Source of the DNA: CAVQGF01 sp045807945
GTDB lineage: Bacteria; Acidobacteriota; Terriglobia; Terriglobales; Acidobacteriaceae
Length of the DNA: 54,044 nt
Reading direction: 5' to 3'
Assembly (NCBI GenBank): GCA_045807945.1
Contig: JBJMGI010000080.1
Location: 1 to 54,044 of the forward strand
Part shown: positions 1-8,500 of the stretch, piece by piece
How the letters are laid out: each line of letters starts with the position of its first letter
How positions within the stretch are numbered: the stretch's first letter is position 1
The notes under the pieces: model-generated
Told to the model about the DNA's origin: nothing
Database searches by the model: none
What the model saw: the letters and a program-made list of their open reading frames with translations, nothing else
Program-made: the position numbers and the translations under genes

Positions 1-294
1 CGGCATCGGCGTGAAGGTTCCGTCGAGAGGAAGAATCTCTAACCCGTGACGAGGCAGATCGAGTTCGCGGATGATCTCCGGCCGCAAGAGCGACACGACA
101 TATGAGCAAACGGAGAATTTGAAGCCGGGAAAGATTTCTTCCGTGACGGCAGCCCCGCCCAAGACGTGACGGCGCTCCAGCACCAGGACTTTCTTGCCGG
201 CGCGCGCAAGGTAGGCGGCGGTGACGAGGCCGTTGTGGCCTCCGCCGATGATGATCGCGTCGTATTTTTTTCCGGCGCCGTTGTTCGAAGCCAT
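1..294 (-). CDS. FAD-dependent oxidoreductase, phytoene-desaturase-like (5' part only)
   Basis: Translating the minus strand from the ATG at 294 gives 98 codons with no stop before the window edge, so only the N-terminus is visible. Residues about 11-35 form a dinucleotide-binding fold: the strand DAIIIGGGHNGLVTAAYLAR carries GxGxxG-type glycines, and VLVLERR ends in the acidic residue that contacts the FAD ribose. VLGGAAVTEE follows, as in phytoene desaturase and PYROXD2-type NAD(P)/FAD oxidoreductases. The substrate cannot be inferred. The gene is divergent from the small membrane-protein gene on the plus strand, with a 28-base gap between start codons. Confidence 0.85.
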   Translation of the reverse strand, partial: MASNNGAGKKYDAIIIGGGHNGLVTAAYLARAGKKVLVLERRHVLGGAAVTEEIFPGFKFSVCSYVVSLLRPEIIRELDLPRHGLEILPLDGTFTPMP

Positions 295-322
295 GATGAC
301 CTTCTACAGAGCTGAGCTAAGG

Positions 323-652
323 ATGAAGAGAAACACTGATTCTAAATGGGAATATCGCAGTTTGTCGCTAGCAGAGTTCGGCTATCCTTACTGGATGTAT
401 GAGAACCGGCATGATCGCCGAATTCACAAAGCCACTCACAAGCATGTGGCACGCGTGCTGCCGACAAAATTTCAGAAAATCGGCTTTGCGCTGATCGGGT
501 TGATGATCTTTGGTTCTGGCGCCCGCGCTCTCCTCAACGGACGCCTGCATTACTCGAATTGGTGGGGGCTGCCTGTTTTCGCGCCGTTCGCGGTGATCAT
601 CGCCATTCTGATTCTGGCAATCGCCTGCTATGGGATATGGAAGGCGAAGTAG
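323..652 (+). CDS. Small two-helix membrane protein of unknown function
   Basis: This 109-residue protein has a charged N-terminal half rich in Lys, Arg and His. Two hydrophobic segments follow, near residues 48-62 and 80-105, the second being almost pure Val, Ile, Leu and Ala. The protein ends in a short basic tail. I recognise no family. The start at 323 was chosen because in-frame ATGs at 293 and 296 would overlap the start of the divergent oxidoreductase gene. No good ribosome-binding site decides between them. It is probably an inner-membrane protein. Confidence 0.55.
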   Translation: MKRNTDSKWEYRSLSLAEFGYPYWMYENRHDRRIHKATHKHVARVLPTKFQKIGFALIGLMIFGSGARALLNGRLHYSNWWGLPVFAPFAVIIAILILAIACYGIWKAK

Positions 653-713
653 TGGTTTTTAGTCCTTAACACGCAACTTTGTTACTCTGTATTACCGAAA
701 AGAGAGAACCGCC

Positions 714-1910
714 TTGCCTATCGGAACCGCAGTCCACGAGAGAACCTTCGAGCTCTGTAAGAGCCTGAACTACCGCGAATGGAGCGGCTTCTACACCGTC
801 AGTGCCTACGAAACGCACCACGAGCACGAGTACAACGCGATCCGCAATGCGTCGGCGCTGATCGACATCTCGCCGCTGTTCAAGTATCTCGTCACAGGCA
901 AGGACGCGACCCGGCTCGTCAATCGCATCATCACGCGCGATATCAACAAAGTTACAGTCGGCCAGGTCATCTATTGCTGCTGGTGCGACGAGCAGGGCAA
1001 AGTCATCGACGATGGGACTATCTCGCGCCTGGGCGAGAACACTTATCGCTGGACGGCTGCCGACCCCAGCCTGCGCTGGTTCACGCAGAATTCGATCGGG
1101 CTCGACGTCAACATAGAAGACATTTCGGAGAAGACTGCCGCGCTCGCGCTGCAAGGGCCGACTTCGGGAAGACTGCTGAAGAAGTTAGCGGAAGCCGATA
1201 TCGCGAACCTGAAGTATTTCCGCTTCACCTCGGGCAAGATCGCGGGCGTGCCGGTCGACATTTCGCGCACTGGCTACACCGGTGACCTCGGGTACGAGGT
1301 ATGGATGCCCTGGAACGATGCGGTGAAGGTCTGGGACGCGCTAATGCAGACTGGACGCGAGTTCGATATCCACGCTACCGGCATGCTCGCGCTCGACGTC
1401 GCCCGCATCGAAGCCGGACTGATCCTGATCGACGTGGATTACTCGAGCAGTAAGAAGGCACTGATCGAGGCGCAGAAGTATTCGCCGAATGAGATCGGTC
1501 TGGGAAAACTTGTCCACTTGAAGAAAGACCAGTTCATCGGACGCAAGGCGTTGCTGGAAGAGTCCCGCACGGGCTCGGCCCGCAAGCTGGTAGGACTCGA
1601 GATCGATTGGACAAAGGTCGAGCAGCTCTATGACCGATTCGGACTCGCACCGCAGGCACCCAGCCAGGCGTCGCGCGTAGCGGTGCCCGTTTATCGGGGA
1701 AAACAGCAAGTCGGAAAAGCGACTTCGACGACGTGGTCGCCCATTTTGAAAAAGATGATCGCGCTCGCCTCAATCGAATCAGCGCACGCAGATACCAGCA
1801 CTCAACTTGAGATGGAGTTGACCATCGAAGCTGTGCGGCACGCGGTCGGCGCGAAGATCGTGGAGCTGCCGTTCTATAACCCGCCACACAAAACGGCGAC
1901 GCCGGTCTAG
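714..1910 (+). CDS. Aminomethyltransferase (GcvT) family protein
   Basis: The 398-residue protein has the two-part GcvT fold: an N-terminal folate-binding domain (ALIDISPLFKYLVTGKDA, then ALALQGPTSG and GYTGDLGYEVW at about residues 145-205) and a C-terminal barrel from about 275. GcvT proteins move a one-carbon unit from an aminomethyl group to tetrahydrofolate. The region after RIEAG, where true GcvT has a short glycine and methionine-rich turn, is longer here and rich in Ser and Lys. No gcvH or gcvP lies nearby. It may therefore act on another methylated amine, like sarcosine or dimethylglycine demethylases. The start is TTG, behind AGAGAG. Its stop shares CTAG with the convergent cupin gene. 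Confidence 0.8.
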   Translation: MPIGTAVHERTFELCKSLNYREWSGFYTVSAYETHHEHEYNAIRNASALIDISPLFKYLVTGKDATRLVNRIITRDINKVTVGQVIYCCWCDEQGKVIDDGTISRLGENTYRWTAADPSLRWFTQNSIGLDVNIEDISEKTAALALQGPTSGRLLKKLAEADIANLKYFRFTSGKIAGVPVDISRTGYTGDLGYEVWMPWNDAVKVWDALMQTGREFDIHATGMLALDVARIEAGLILIDVDYSSSKKALIEAQKYSPNEIGLGKLVHLKKDQFIGRKALLEESRTGSARKLVGLEIDWTKVEQLYDRFGLAPQAPSQASRVAVPVYRGKQQVGKATSTTWSPILKKMIALASIESAHADTSTQLEMELTIEAVRHAVGAKIVELPFYNPPHKTATPV

Positions 1911-2245
1911 CTCTCTCCGCCCTTCGGTCCGTAAAAGAAGACCCACGCTGCAAAATCGTTGGTGAAGTGTTCGAAGCGATGCTCTTCGTGCGCGGCGACG
2001 AATAGCACGTCGCCCGGCTGGAACTGCCTGCGGTTATCTGCCCCCACGAAGTCGCCGCGGCCACTAACCACTACGTAGACTTCGTCCTTGGCGTGTGGTG
2101 TCTGCCAGTCCTTGCCCTGCGGTTTGTAAAGCTCGACGCTCAGCGTCCCGTGCTTAAACATCTCGACGTAGCGCTCGCCTTTTGGGCCGGGAATTTTGGC
2201 GGCCGCCTCGGCCACAGTGATGGAATGGAGTTTGTTCTTGTCCAT
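1907..2245 (-). CDS. Small cupin-domain protein
   Basis: This 112-residue single-domain protein carries both cupin motifs. Motif 1 is around TPHAKDEVYVVVSGRGDF and motif 2 around FQPGDVLFVAAHEEHRFEH. The His and Glu residues there are the usual metal ligands. Such small cupins are often dioxygenase-like or sensor proteins. The substrate here is unknown. The ATG at 2245 begins MDKNKLHS and has a GAGAG stretch 9-13 bases upstream. An open frame reaches further upstream but would overlap the next minus-strand gene. The stop codons of this gene and the GcvT gene overlap by three bases. Confidence 0.8.
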   Translation of the reverse strand: MDKNKLHSITVAEAAAKIPGPKGERYVEMFKHGTLSVELYKPQGKDWQTPHAKDEVYVVVSGRGDFVGADNRRQFQPGDVLFVAAHEEHRFEHFTNDFAAWVFFYGPKGGES

Positions 2246-2297
2246 GGGGGTTCGCTCTCTCGGCACAGCTTGCCGTGGCGGAGATGGTACCAGTCTT

Positions 2298-3074
2298 CTA
2301 GCTCGATTTGGTGGCAATGAAAATCAGATGGCCATTTTCGTTGGGAACGCCGAGTTCAAGCGCCGCGTCGAATGAGCGACACTGCCCGAAGCCGCTCTCG
2401 CGCAACGCACCTAGTATCTCGGTCTGCTGAAAGCAGTGCTGCGTAACGTTCAACTCGCAGGCGCGGACGCCATTTTTCAATCTGATCCGATTGTGAGCGG
2501 TCCGGCTACGCTGGTCGTACCAGGGCTCGACCTGCCACTCGGTGCCGTCGTGGGTCGCGCCGAAGCTGCCGCGCCAGCGCTCGCGGTATGCCTCCTCAGT
2601 ATTCAGGTCGAAGAAGAAGAACCCGGCGGTGTCGATTGAAGAGTGCACGCGTGAGAAGACGGCGCGCAACTCTTGGGCACTGGCGAAGTGGGCTAATGCG
2701 TTGAACGTGCAGAACGCGGCGTCAAAGGTTCGGCTGACAGAAAGCCATCGCGCGTCGGCCTCAATGAACTCCGCCTCCGGCAACTTCTGTCGCGCGCGCT
2801 CAAGCATGGCTGAAGAATTGTCGATTCCCGTCACCCGGTACCCGCAATGGGAGAGCCTGCAGGCGAGGTTCCCCGTTCCGCAGCACAGATCCAACAGACG
2901 CGCTGTCCGGGAGATATGCTTCAGAACTAATCGGTCGATGATGGGGAACAAACGGTCGATGAATGATTCCGCGATGCAGGCGTCGTAGATGGCGACGAAT
3001 TCCGCGTCGGAGTAGCCACATGCGCTGTGATGCATTACTGCAAAAGATGGTGCGAGCTGGGAATCGGTTCGCAC
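2298..3074 (-). CDS. Class I SAM-dependent methyltransferase
   Basis: The protein of about 258 residues has a clear S-adenosylmethionine fold. Motif I is LLDLCCGTGNLA near residue 60, the acidic loop is VTGIDNSS, the adenine-binding segment is EADARW, and motif IV is FDAAFCTFNAL. The C-terminal half, with FFFFDLNTEEAY and a long beta region, resembles small-molecule methyltransferases of the Methyltransf_25 and D-alanine-like groups. The acceptor is unknown. The longest form starts at TTG 3074; an ATG at 3035 is also possible. It lies just downstream of the APC permease on the same strand and may share its transcript. Confidence 0.8.
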   Translation of the reverse strand: MRTDSQLAPSFAVMHHSACGYSDAEFVAIYDACIAESFIDRLFPIIDRLVLKHISRTARLLDLCCGTGNLACRLSHCGYRVTGIDNSSAMLERARQKLPEAEFIEADARWLSVSRTFDAAFCTFNALAHFASAQELRAVFSRVHSSIDTAGFFFFDLNTEEAYRERWRGSFGATHDGTEWQVEPWYDQRSRTAHNRIRLKNGVRACELNVTQHCFQQTEILGALRESGFGQCRSFDAALELGVPNENGHLIFIATKSS

Positions 3075-3095
3075 TGCAAGCTCGTCAACAGACGC

Positions 3096-4493
3096 CTATG
3101 ACACTGGCCTGCGAACTTTCCGCCGCAGTCCAAAGAGAAGATACAAGGGATAGCTGACAGCGAGAACGAGGATGGAATCGATGCTGTCGAGCGTGTACCA
3201 GTTCCGGCCGGCGCTGAGTCCACCAGTGATGTCGGAATAGAACGCGCCGGTCAGGAACAGGACTCCAAGCAGCAGCGCCACTCCAGTGCTCCAGGGATAT
3301 CCCCAGGTGCGGTAAGGGCGCTCCGTCTGCGGTTCTCTGCGTCGCAAAATGAATACCGCCGCGTACGCGACGGCGTAGTTCGCGGTGAAATAGAAGGCCA
3401 TGATGGCGGCAACCTTGTTGAACGATTCCGCAAAGACGATGAACGCGACCGCCGCAAGCACGCTCATGGCGAGAGCTGTGGTCGGCGTGCCACCCTTGTT
3501 CACATAGGCCACGCGCTTGGTAAGAATTCCGTCGGCGGCCATAGCGAAAGGGATGCGGCTCGCCATCAGGTGATAGGCATTGATGGCGCTGAGCATGGAG
3601 ATCACCATCACCGAACGGATCACGGTGTCTCCGTACCTGCCAAAGATTATGGTGCTGACCGTCCCGACCGGCATGCCGTTTCCCGCGATTTGCGACATCG
3701 GTAACGCGTACAGCAGCGCGATGTTGATAAGAAGATAGATCGCCATCACCGAGAGCACGCCGCCGAACATAGAGCGCGGGATATCGCGCCCGGGGTCGGT
3801 GACTTCTTCGCCGAAGTAGATGACCGCGTACCAACCGTCGTAGGTGTAGATCACGAACTGCAGCGCGATCATCAGCGCGGCGAACAGTCCGACGGGAACA
3901 GTAATGGTCGCGGTTTCTTTTGCGCCGTGCGGAGCGAAGATGAAGATCGCGACGATCAGTCCCACGAGCGCCAGAGCTTTTGCTGCGCTGCTCAGATTTT
4001 GCGCGGTCGAGCCCCATTTGATGCCTCGCCACTGCAAGACAGCCAGAACGATCGCGTAAACGGAGGCGATTGCGACCGTGTGCGTGGGTTCGCGATGCAT
4101 CAGGTACTGTGTGTATTCAGCGGCAACGAGCGATACCGCGGCGGTGCTTCCGACCTGCGCGAGAAAATCGGTCCATCCAATGACGAACGCGGGATACTCG
4201 CCGAAAGCCCGGCGGGCGAAGACGTAGTAGCCGCCCGAGCGCGGCATCATCGCTCCAAGCTCAGCCATTGAGAACGACCCGAGCAGCGCGTAGAGTCCGC
4301 CGACTACCCAAATGGCCAGAAACATCCAGGGCGATGGAATGTATTTTGCGATTTCACCCGGCGTGCGCAGGATGCCCGCGCCGATGGTGTTGCCGACGAT
4401 CACGGCGAGTCCGAAGCCGACCCCGAGAATGCGGAGCAGGGAGCCGCGCGACGGAGCTGGCTCGCCGACTGAAGGCTTTACTTCAGGCATCAT
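3096..4493 (-). CDS. APC-family amino acid permease
   Basis: This 465-residue integral membrane protein has about 12-13 hydrophobic helices. It begins with the APC signature in helix 1 (VIVGNTIGAGILRTPGEIA), an unwound glycine-rich segment that binds the amine and carboxyl groups of the substrate. Helix 3 carries PRSGGYYVFARRAFG. It is an inner-membrane amino acid or amine transporter; the sequence does not reveal its specificity. The ATG at 4493 overlaps the stop of the upstream 51-residue zinc-ribbon gene as ATGA, which indicates translational coupling. Confidence 0.88.
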   Translation of the reverse strand: MMPEVKPSVGEPAPSRGSLLRILGVGFGLAVIVGNTIGAGILRTPGEIAKYIPSPWMFLAIWVVGGLYALLGSFSMAELGAMMPRSGGYYVFARRAFGEYPAFVIGWTDFLAQVGSTAAVSLVAAEYTQYLMHREPTHTVAIASVYAIVLAVLQWRGIKWGSTAQNLSSAAKALALVGLIVAIFIFAPHGAKETATITVPVGLFAALMIALQFVIYTYDGWYAVIYFGEEVTDPGRDIPRSMFGGVLSVMAIYLLINIALLYALPMSQIAGNGMPVGTVSTIIFGRYGDTVIRSVMVISMLSAINAYHLMASRIPFAMAADGILTKRVAYVNKGGTPTTALAMSVLAAVAFIVFAESFNKVAAIMAFYFTANYAVAYAAVFILRRREPQTERPYRTWGYPWSTGVALLLGVLFLTGAFYSDITGGLSAGRNWYTLDSIDSILVLAVSYPLYLLFGLRRKVRRPVS

Positions 4494-4645
4494 CCCATTC
4501 CCAGATCTTCCGCCGCCTCGAGCGGAGAGCCGCAGCGCTTGCAGATCACGGCCGAGCAGTCGCCGCACACCAAGGGCTCATCCACTTCCTTGGCGCACTT
4601 AGGACAGTAGAGCGGAGGAATGTCGCTGGCTTCGGCTTGGGACAT
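4490..4645 (-). CDS. 51-residue zinc-ribbon protein coupled to the APC permease
   Basis: The minus strand from the ATG at 4645 encodes 51 residues with two CxxC pairs close together: YCPKCAKEVDEP followed by CGDC, then CKRCGSPLEAAED. The cysteine spacing suits one or two rubredoxin-like zinc knuckles. The stop TGA at 4490-4492 overlaps the permease ATG at 4493-4491, so the two genes almost certainly form one transcript. The protein has no signal peptide or membrane segment. Its role is unknown. A regulatory or chaperone-like partner of the permease is a guess based only on position. It is short enough to be missed by many gene callers. Confidence 0.75.
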   Translation of the reverse strand: MSQAEASDIPPLYCPKCAKEVDEPLVCGDCSAVICKRCGSPLEAAEDLGMG

Positions 4646-4711
4646 AAGCGGGGCAAGGGTAGCACAAGGGCAGGACGCAGGAGGTAGGATGTAGGCGGCA
4701 GGAAAACTTTA

Positions 4712-5395
4712 ATGAGCGCAGCAGAAAAACTACAACAAGAATTCAACGATTGGGCGGAGCAAGGCCGCGGCGATGAGATGGAACGGCATCATATGCCGAT
4801 CTTCGAGCCTACGCTGCCGATGATGAACGTCGGGCCGAACGACCGCGTCCTCGATCTGGGCTGCGGTTCGGGATGGGCGACGCGGCTGGTCGCACAGCGC
4901 TTCCATCCCAAGAAGATCGTCGGAATCGACATCTCAGACGAGATGGTGCGGCGCGCAGAAGAGCAGTCGAAGGGACTCGGGAACATCGAGTTCAAACACG
5001 GCGCTGCGGAGAAGATTCCCGCGCTAGATGCTTCGTTCGAGAAGATATTCTCGATCGAGTCTTTCTATTACTGGCCAGACCAGGTGATGGGACTGAATGA
5101 AGCCAAGCGCGTGCTCGCGCCCGGCGGGAAGCTTTTCATCCTGATCAACCTTTACAAAGACAATCACTACTCGCTGCGCTGGGCTGATGAGCTAAAAGTG
5201 CCGGTGCACGCGCTTTCTGAAGCCGAGTACATTGACCTTCTCATGAAGGCGGGATTCACGAATGTGGAGGCGAAACGCATCCCCGATTCATCCCCCACGC
5301 CCGACGAGTACTCCGGAAAATGGTTCAAGAATGCGAAGGAGCTGCGCGAGTTCAAGCAGATAGGCGCGCTGCTGCTGATTGCAGCCCGTCCTTAA
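4712..5395 (+). CDS. Class I SAM-dependent methyltransferase (Methyltransf_11 type)
   Basis: The 227-residue protein carries a textbook SAM-binding core: motif I VLDLGCGSGWATRLVA (about residues 47-62), the post-I acidic residue in VGIDISDEM, motif II HGAAEKIPALDASF, and the helix AKRVLAPGGKLFILINL. It is UbiE or BioC-like in layout but its acceptor is unknown. It is transcribed divergently from the zinc-ribbon and permease pair, with 66 bases between start codons. There is no clear Shine-Dalgarno sequence. It is unrelated in detail to the methyltransferase at 2298-3074. Confidence 0.82.
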   Translation: MSAAEKLQQEFNDWAEQGRGDEMERHHMPIFEPTLPMMNVGPNDRVLDLGCGSGWATRLVAQRFHPKKIVGIDISDEMVRRAEEQSKGLGNIEFKHGAAEKIPALDASFEKIFSIESFYYWPDQVMGLNEAKRVLAPGGKLFILINLYKDNHYSLRWADELKVPVHALSEAEYIDLLMKAGFTNVEAKRIPDSSPTPDEYSGKWFKNAKELREFKQIGALLLIAARP

Positions 5396-5464
5396 GGGCA
5401 AATCCTTAGTTTTCTTCTTTCTAGCCCACTCAGGCCTATTACCAAAACCAGCAACAATTCTGGA

Positions 5465-5493
5465 TTGACAATAAGTGTCATCCAGCATACGAT
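5465..5493 (+). promoter_or_regulatory. Sigma-70 promoter of the pil operon with an inverted repeat at -35
   Basis: TTGACA at 5465-5470 and TACGAT at 5488-5493 are separated by exactly 17 bases, a near-consensus housekeeping promoter about 115 bases upstream of pilB. The -35 box lies inside the inverted repeat TGACA-N5-TGTCA at 5466-5480, which could be an operator. No other gene lies between this site and pilB. Confidence 0.65.
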
Positions 5494-5613
5494 TCGCGCA
5501 ACTCGCAATTAAAATTACCACCCGTGTGTTCCATGTTGGTTACGGCTGCGCCGGTGCTGGTTCAGTTCCATAAGTTTTCAAGCTGTAATGGCTAAGCGTA
5601 AGGAGAGACAGGC

Positions 5614-7332
5614 ATGTCTCAGCGGTTGGGCGACCTTTTAGTAAAAGAAAAGGTCATAACGCCCGAACAATTGGAACAGGCGATGAAGGCGCAGAAAGAC
5701 GCGCCGAACAGCCGCCTTGGTTCGATCCTGGTCAAGCTCGGATTCCTTTCAGACGAAGACGTCACCAATTTCCTGTCGCGTCAGTACGGCGTTCCGGCAA
5801 TCAATCTTTCATTCTTTGAGATCGACTCGGCGGTGGTCAAACTGATCCCGCACGATACGGCGAAGCGTTACCAGATACTTCCGCTGAGCCGCGTGGGCGC
5901 GTCGCTCACCATCGCCATGGTGGACCCGACGAACGTCTTCGCCATGGACGATATCAAGTTCATGACCGGCTTCAACATCGAGCCGGTGGTCGCTTCTGAA
6001 ACGGCCATCATGGAAGGCATCGAGAAGGCCTACAACGTCTCCGCTCCGGAAGAAAACCTGGAAGCTGTGATGGCCTCGATGTCGGAAGACGAGGCCGACG
6101 TCGAACTGCAGGCGGAAGAAGAAGACGTGGGTCTGGCGGCGCTGGAGAAGAGCGCCGACGAGGCTCCGATTGTCAAACTGGTAAACATAATCTTGACGGA
6201 AGCGGTGAAGCGCGGTGCGAGCGACATCCACGTGGAGCCGTACGAAAAGGAATACCGCGTCCGCTTCCGCATAGACGGCATGCTGCAGCCCATCATGTCG
6301 CCGCCCATGAAATTGAAAGACGCGATCACCTCGCGCATCAAGATCATGGCCAAGCTCGACATCTCGGAAAAACGCCTGCCGCAAGACGGCCGCATCATGC
6401 TGAAGATGCAGATCGGCGGCAAGAAAAAGCAACTCGACTATCGCGTGAGCACGCTTCCCACTCTGTGGGGAGAAAAAGTGGTCATGCGGCTGCTGGATAA
6501 AGAAAATCTCCGACTCGACATGACCAAGCTCGGCTTCGAACCCGAGTCGCTGGTGAAATTCGAGAAAGCCATTCTGAAGCCGTACGGCATGGTGCTTGTG
6601 ACCGGGCCCACGGGTTCGGGCAAGACGAACACGCTCTATTCCGCTATCTCGCGACTCAATCAACCGGATACCAACATCATGACCGCGGAAGACCCGGTCG
6701 AGTTCCAGCTCGCCGGCGTGAACCAGGTGCAGATGAAGGAAGCCATCGGCTTAAACTTTGCGGCGGCGCTGCGCGCCTTCCTGCGGCAAGACCCTAACAT
6801 CATCCTGGTGGGCGAGATCCGCGACTTTGAAACGGCTGAGATCGCTATCAAGGCCGCACTCACCGGCCACTTGGTACTTTCCACGCTGCACACCAACGGC
6901 GCGCCTGAAACCATCAGCCGACTGATGAACATGGGCATCGAGCCATTCCTGGTCGCAACATCGGTCCACCTGATCCAGGCTCAGCGGTTGGTGCGCCGCA
7001 TTTGCGGGGAATGCGCCGAGGTGGTCGATCTGCCCTATCAAGCGCTGATCGAAGCTGGATACACCGCCGAAGAAGCCAAAACCGTAAAGGTGAAGAAGGG
7101 GAAAGGCTGCGGGGTCTGCAACAACTCCGGATACAAAGGCCGCACCGGCTTGTACGAAGTTATGGAAGTTGATGATGAGCTGCGCGAACTGATCCTGATA
7201 GGCGCCTCCGCCCTCGAGTTAAAGAAGAAAGCGATCGAGCGCGGCATGATCACGCTGCGCCGCAGCGGATTGATCAAGGCGATGAACGGGATCGTGTCGC
7301 TGGAAGAAGTGGCGCGCGAAACCGTCCACTAA
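5614..7332 (+). CDS. pilB: PilB, type IV pilus extension ATPase
   Basis: This 572-residue cytoplasmic hexameric ATPase powers pilin polymerisation. The N-terminus (residues about 5-150) is the MshEN/GspE_N domain: LGDLLVKEKVITPEQLEQA, with repeats that in relatives bind cyclic di-GMP. The GspE core follows, with Walker A GPTGSGKT at 331-338, an Asp box, Walker B near 398-406 (IILVGEIRD) and the His box TGHLVLSTLHTN. A zinc finger is formed by C464, C467, C499 and C502. Length is normal. The ATG at 5614 follows AAGGAGAGACAG. pilT follows after 27 bases. Confidence 0.95.
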   Translation: MSQRLGDLLVKEKVITPEQLEQAMKAQKDAPNSRLGSILVKLGFLSDEDVTNFLSRQYGVPAINLSFFEIDSAVVKLIPHDTAKRYQILPLSRVGASLTIAMVDPTNVFAMDDIKFMTGFNIEPVVASETAIMEGIEKAYNVSAPEENLEAVMASMSEDEADVELQAEEEDVGLAALEKSADEAPIVKLVNIILTEAVKRGASDIHVEPYEKEYRVRFRIDGMLQPIMSPPMKLKDAITSRIKIMAKLDISEKRLPQDGRIMLKMQIGGKKKQLDYRVSTLPTLWGEKVVMRLLDKENLRLDMTKLGFEPESLVKFEKAILKPYGMVLVTGPTGSGKTNTLYSAISRLNQPDTNIMTAEDPVEFQLAGVNQVQMKEAIGLNFAAALRAFLRQDPNIILVGEIRDFETAEIAIKAALTGHLVLSTLHTNGAPETISRLMNMGIEPFLVATSVHLIQAQRLVRRICGECAEVVDLPYQALIEAGYTAEEAKTVKVKKGKGCGVCNNSGYKGRTGLYEVMEVDDELRELILIGASALELKKKAIERGMITLRRSGLIKAMNGIVSLEEVARETVH

Positions 7333-7359
7333 AGAGATCTGTAGGAAAGAGGAAGAGTT

Positions 7360-8466
7360 ATGGCAGCAAGTTTAAGCGATCTGCTCCGCAAGATGCTGGA
7401 GATGTCGGGCAGCGATCTGCATATCACCACCAATTCGCCGCCACAAGTGCGCGTGCACGGTCATCTGCAGCCGCTCGACATGCCGGTACTTACTCCCGCA
7501 GAGACGAAGCAGCTCTCCTACAGCGTGCTCACGGACGCGCAGAAGCACCGCTTCGAAGAAAATCTGGAACTCGACTTCTCCTTCGGACTGAAAGGACTGG
7601 CCCGCTTCCGCGGCAACCTCTTTAACCAGCGCGGCGCAACGGCCGCCGTCTTCCGCGTCATCCCGTTCGAGATCAAGTCGTTCGCGCAATTGGCTCTGCC
7701 GCCAGTCGTATCTAAACTGTGCGATAAGCCGCGTGGATTGATCCTTGTAACCGGTCCGACCGGCTCGGGAAAATCCACCACGCTGGCCGCCATGATCGAT
7801 AAGATCAACACCGAGCGGCACGAGCACATCATCACCATCGAAGATCCGATCGAATTCGTTCACCAGAACAAGAGCTGCCTGGTGAACCAGCGGGAAGTCC
7901 ACTCCGACACCAAAGGATTCACCGAAGCGCTGCGCGCAGCTTTGCGCGAAGACCCGGACGTGGTGCTGATCGGCGAAATGCGCGATCTGGAAACGATTGA
8001 ATCGGCGCTGCGCATCGCTGAGACCGGCCACTTGACGTTTGGAACGCTGCACACTAACTCGGCATCATCCACCATCAACCGCGTCATTGACGTGTTCCCG
8101 TCGCATCAACAATCACAGATCCGAGCGCAACTCTCGCTGGTGCTGGAAGGCATCATGTGCCAAGCCCTGCTGCCGAAGATCGGTGGACAAGGCCGCGCGA
8201 TGGCGATGGAGATCCTGGTACCCAACGCCGCTGTCCGCAACCTGATCCGCGAAGACAAGATCCACCAGATCTATTCATCGATGCAGTCTGGTCAGGACAA
8301 GTTCGGCATGCAGACGTTCAATCAATCGCTCGCGTCGCTGTACTTCCAGAAGCAGATCTCGCTGGAGATGGCGATGTTGCGGTCGTCGAACCCGGACGAA
8401 CTGACGGAAATGATCAACCGCGGCGCAGGAATCAACAAAAACGCTGCGGTCGCGGCACGAAAGTAG
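7360..8466 (+). CDS. pilT: PilT, type IV pilus retraction ATPase
   Basis: This 368-residue retraction ATPase has the standard length. It has an N-terminal PAS-like domain beginning with the typical PilT sequence MLEMSGSDLHIT, Walker A GPTGSGKS at about 132-139, an Asp box in TIEDPIEF, Walker B VVLIGEMRD and the His box GHLTFGTLHTNSA. The diagnostic C-terminal helix AVRNLIREDKIHQI corresponds to the AIRNLIRE motif needed for retraction. It lacks the zinc cysteines of PilB. GGAAAGAGGAAGAG precedes the ATG. It sits between pilB and pilC in one operon. Confidence 0.95.
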   Translation: MAASLSDLLRKMLEMSGSDLHITTNSPPQVRVHGHLQPLDMPVLTPAETKQLSYSVLTDAQKHRFEENLELDFSFGLKGLARFRGNLFNQRGATAAVFRVIPFEIKSFAQLALPPVVSKLCDKPRGLILVTGPTGSGKSTTLAAMIDKINTERHEHIITIEDPIEFVHQNKSCLVNQREVHSDTKGFTEALRAALREDPDVVLIGEMRDLETIESALRIAETGHLTFGTLHTNSASSTINRVIDVFPSHQQSQIRAQLSLVLEGIMCQALLPKIGGQGRAMAMEILVPNAAVRNLIREDKIHQIYSSMQSGQDKFGMQTFNQSLASLYFQKQISLEMAMLRSSNPDELTEMINRGAGINKNAAVAARK

Positions 8467-8500
8467 AAAGAGAAAGTAGAACTGGGGAGGAAGAACAAAC

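Noticed and set aside
5809..6663. Long minus-strand open frame inside pilB
   Set aside because: It is rich in His, Arg and Asp and is a mirror of the high-GC coding bias of pilB. No ribosome-binding site or domain was seen.
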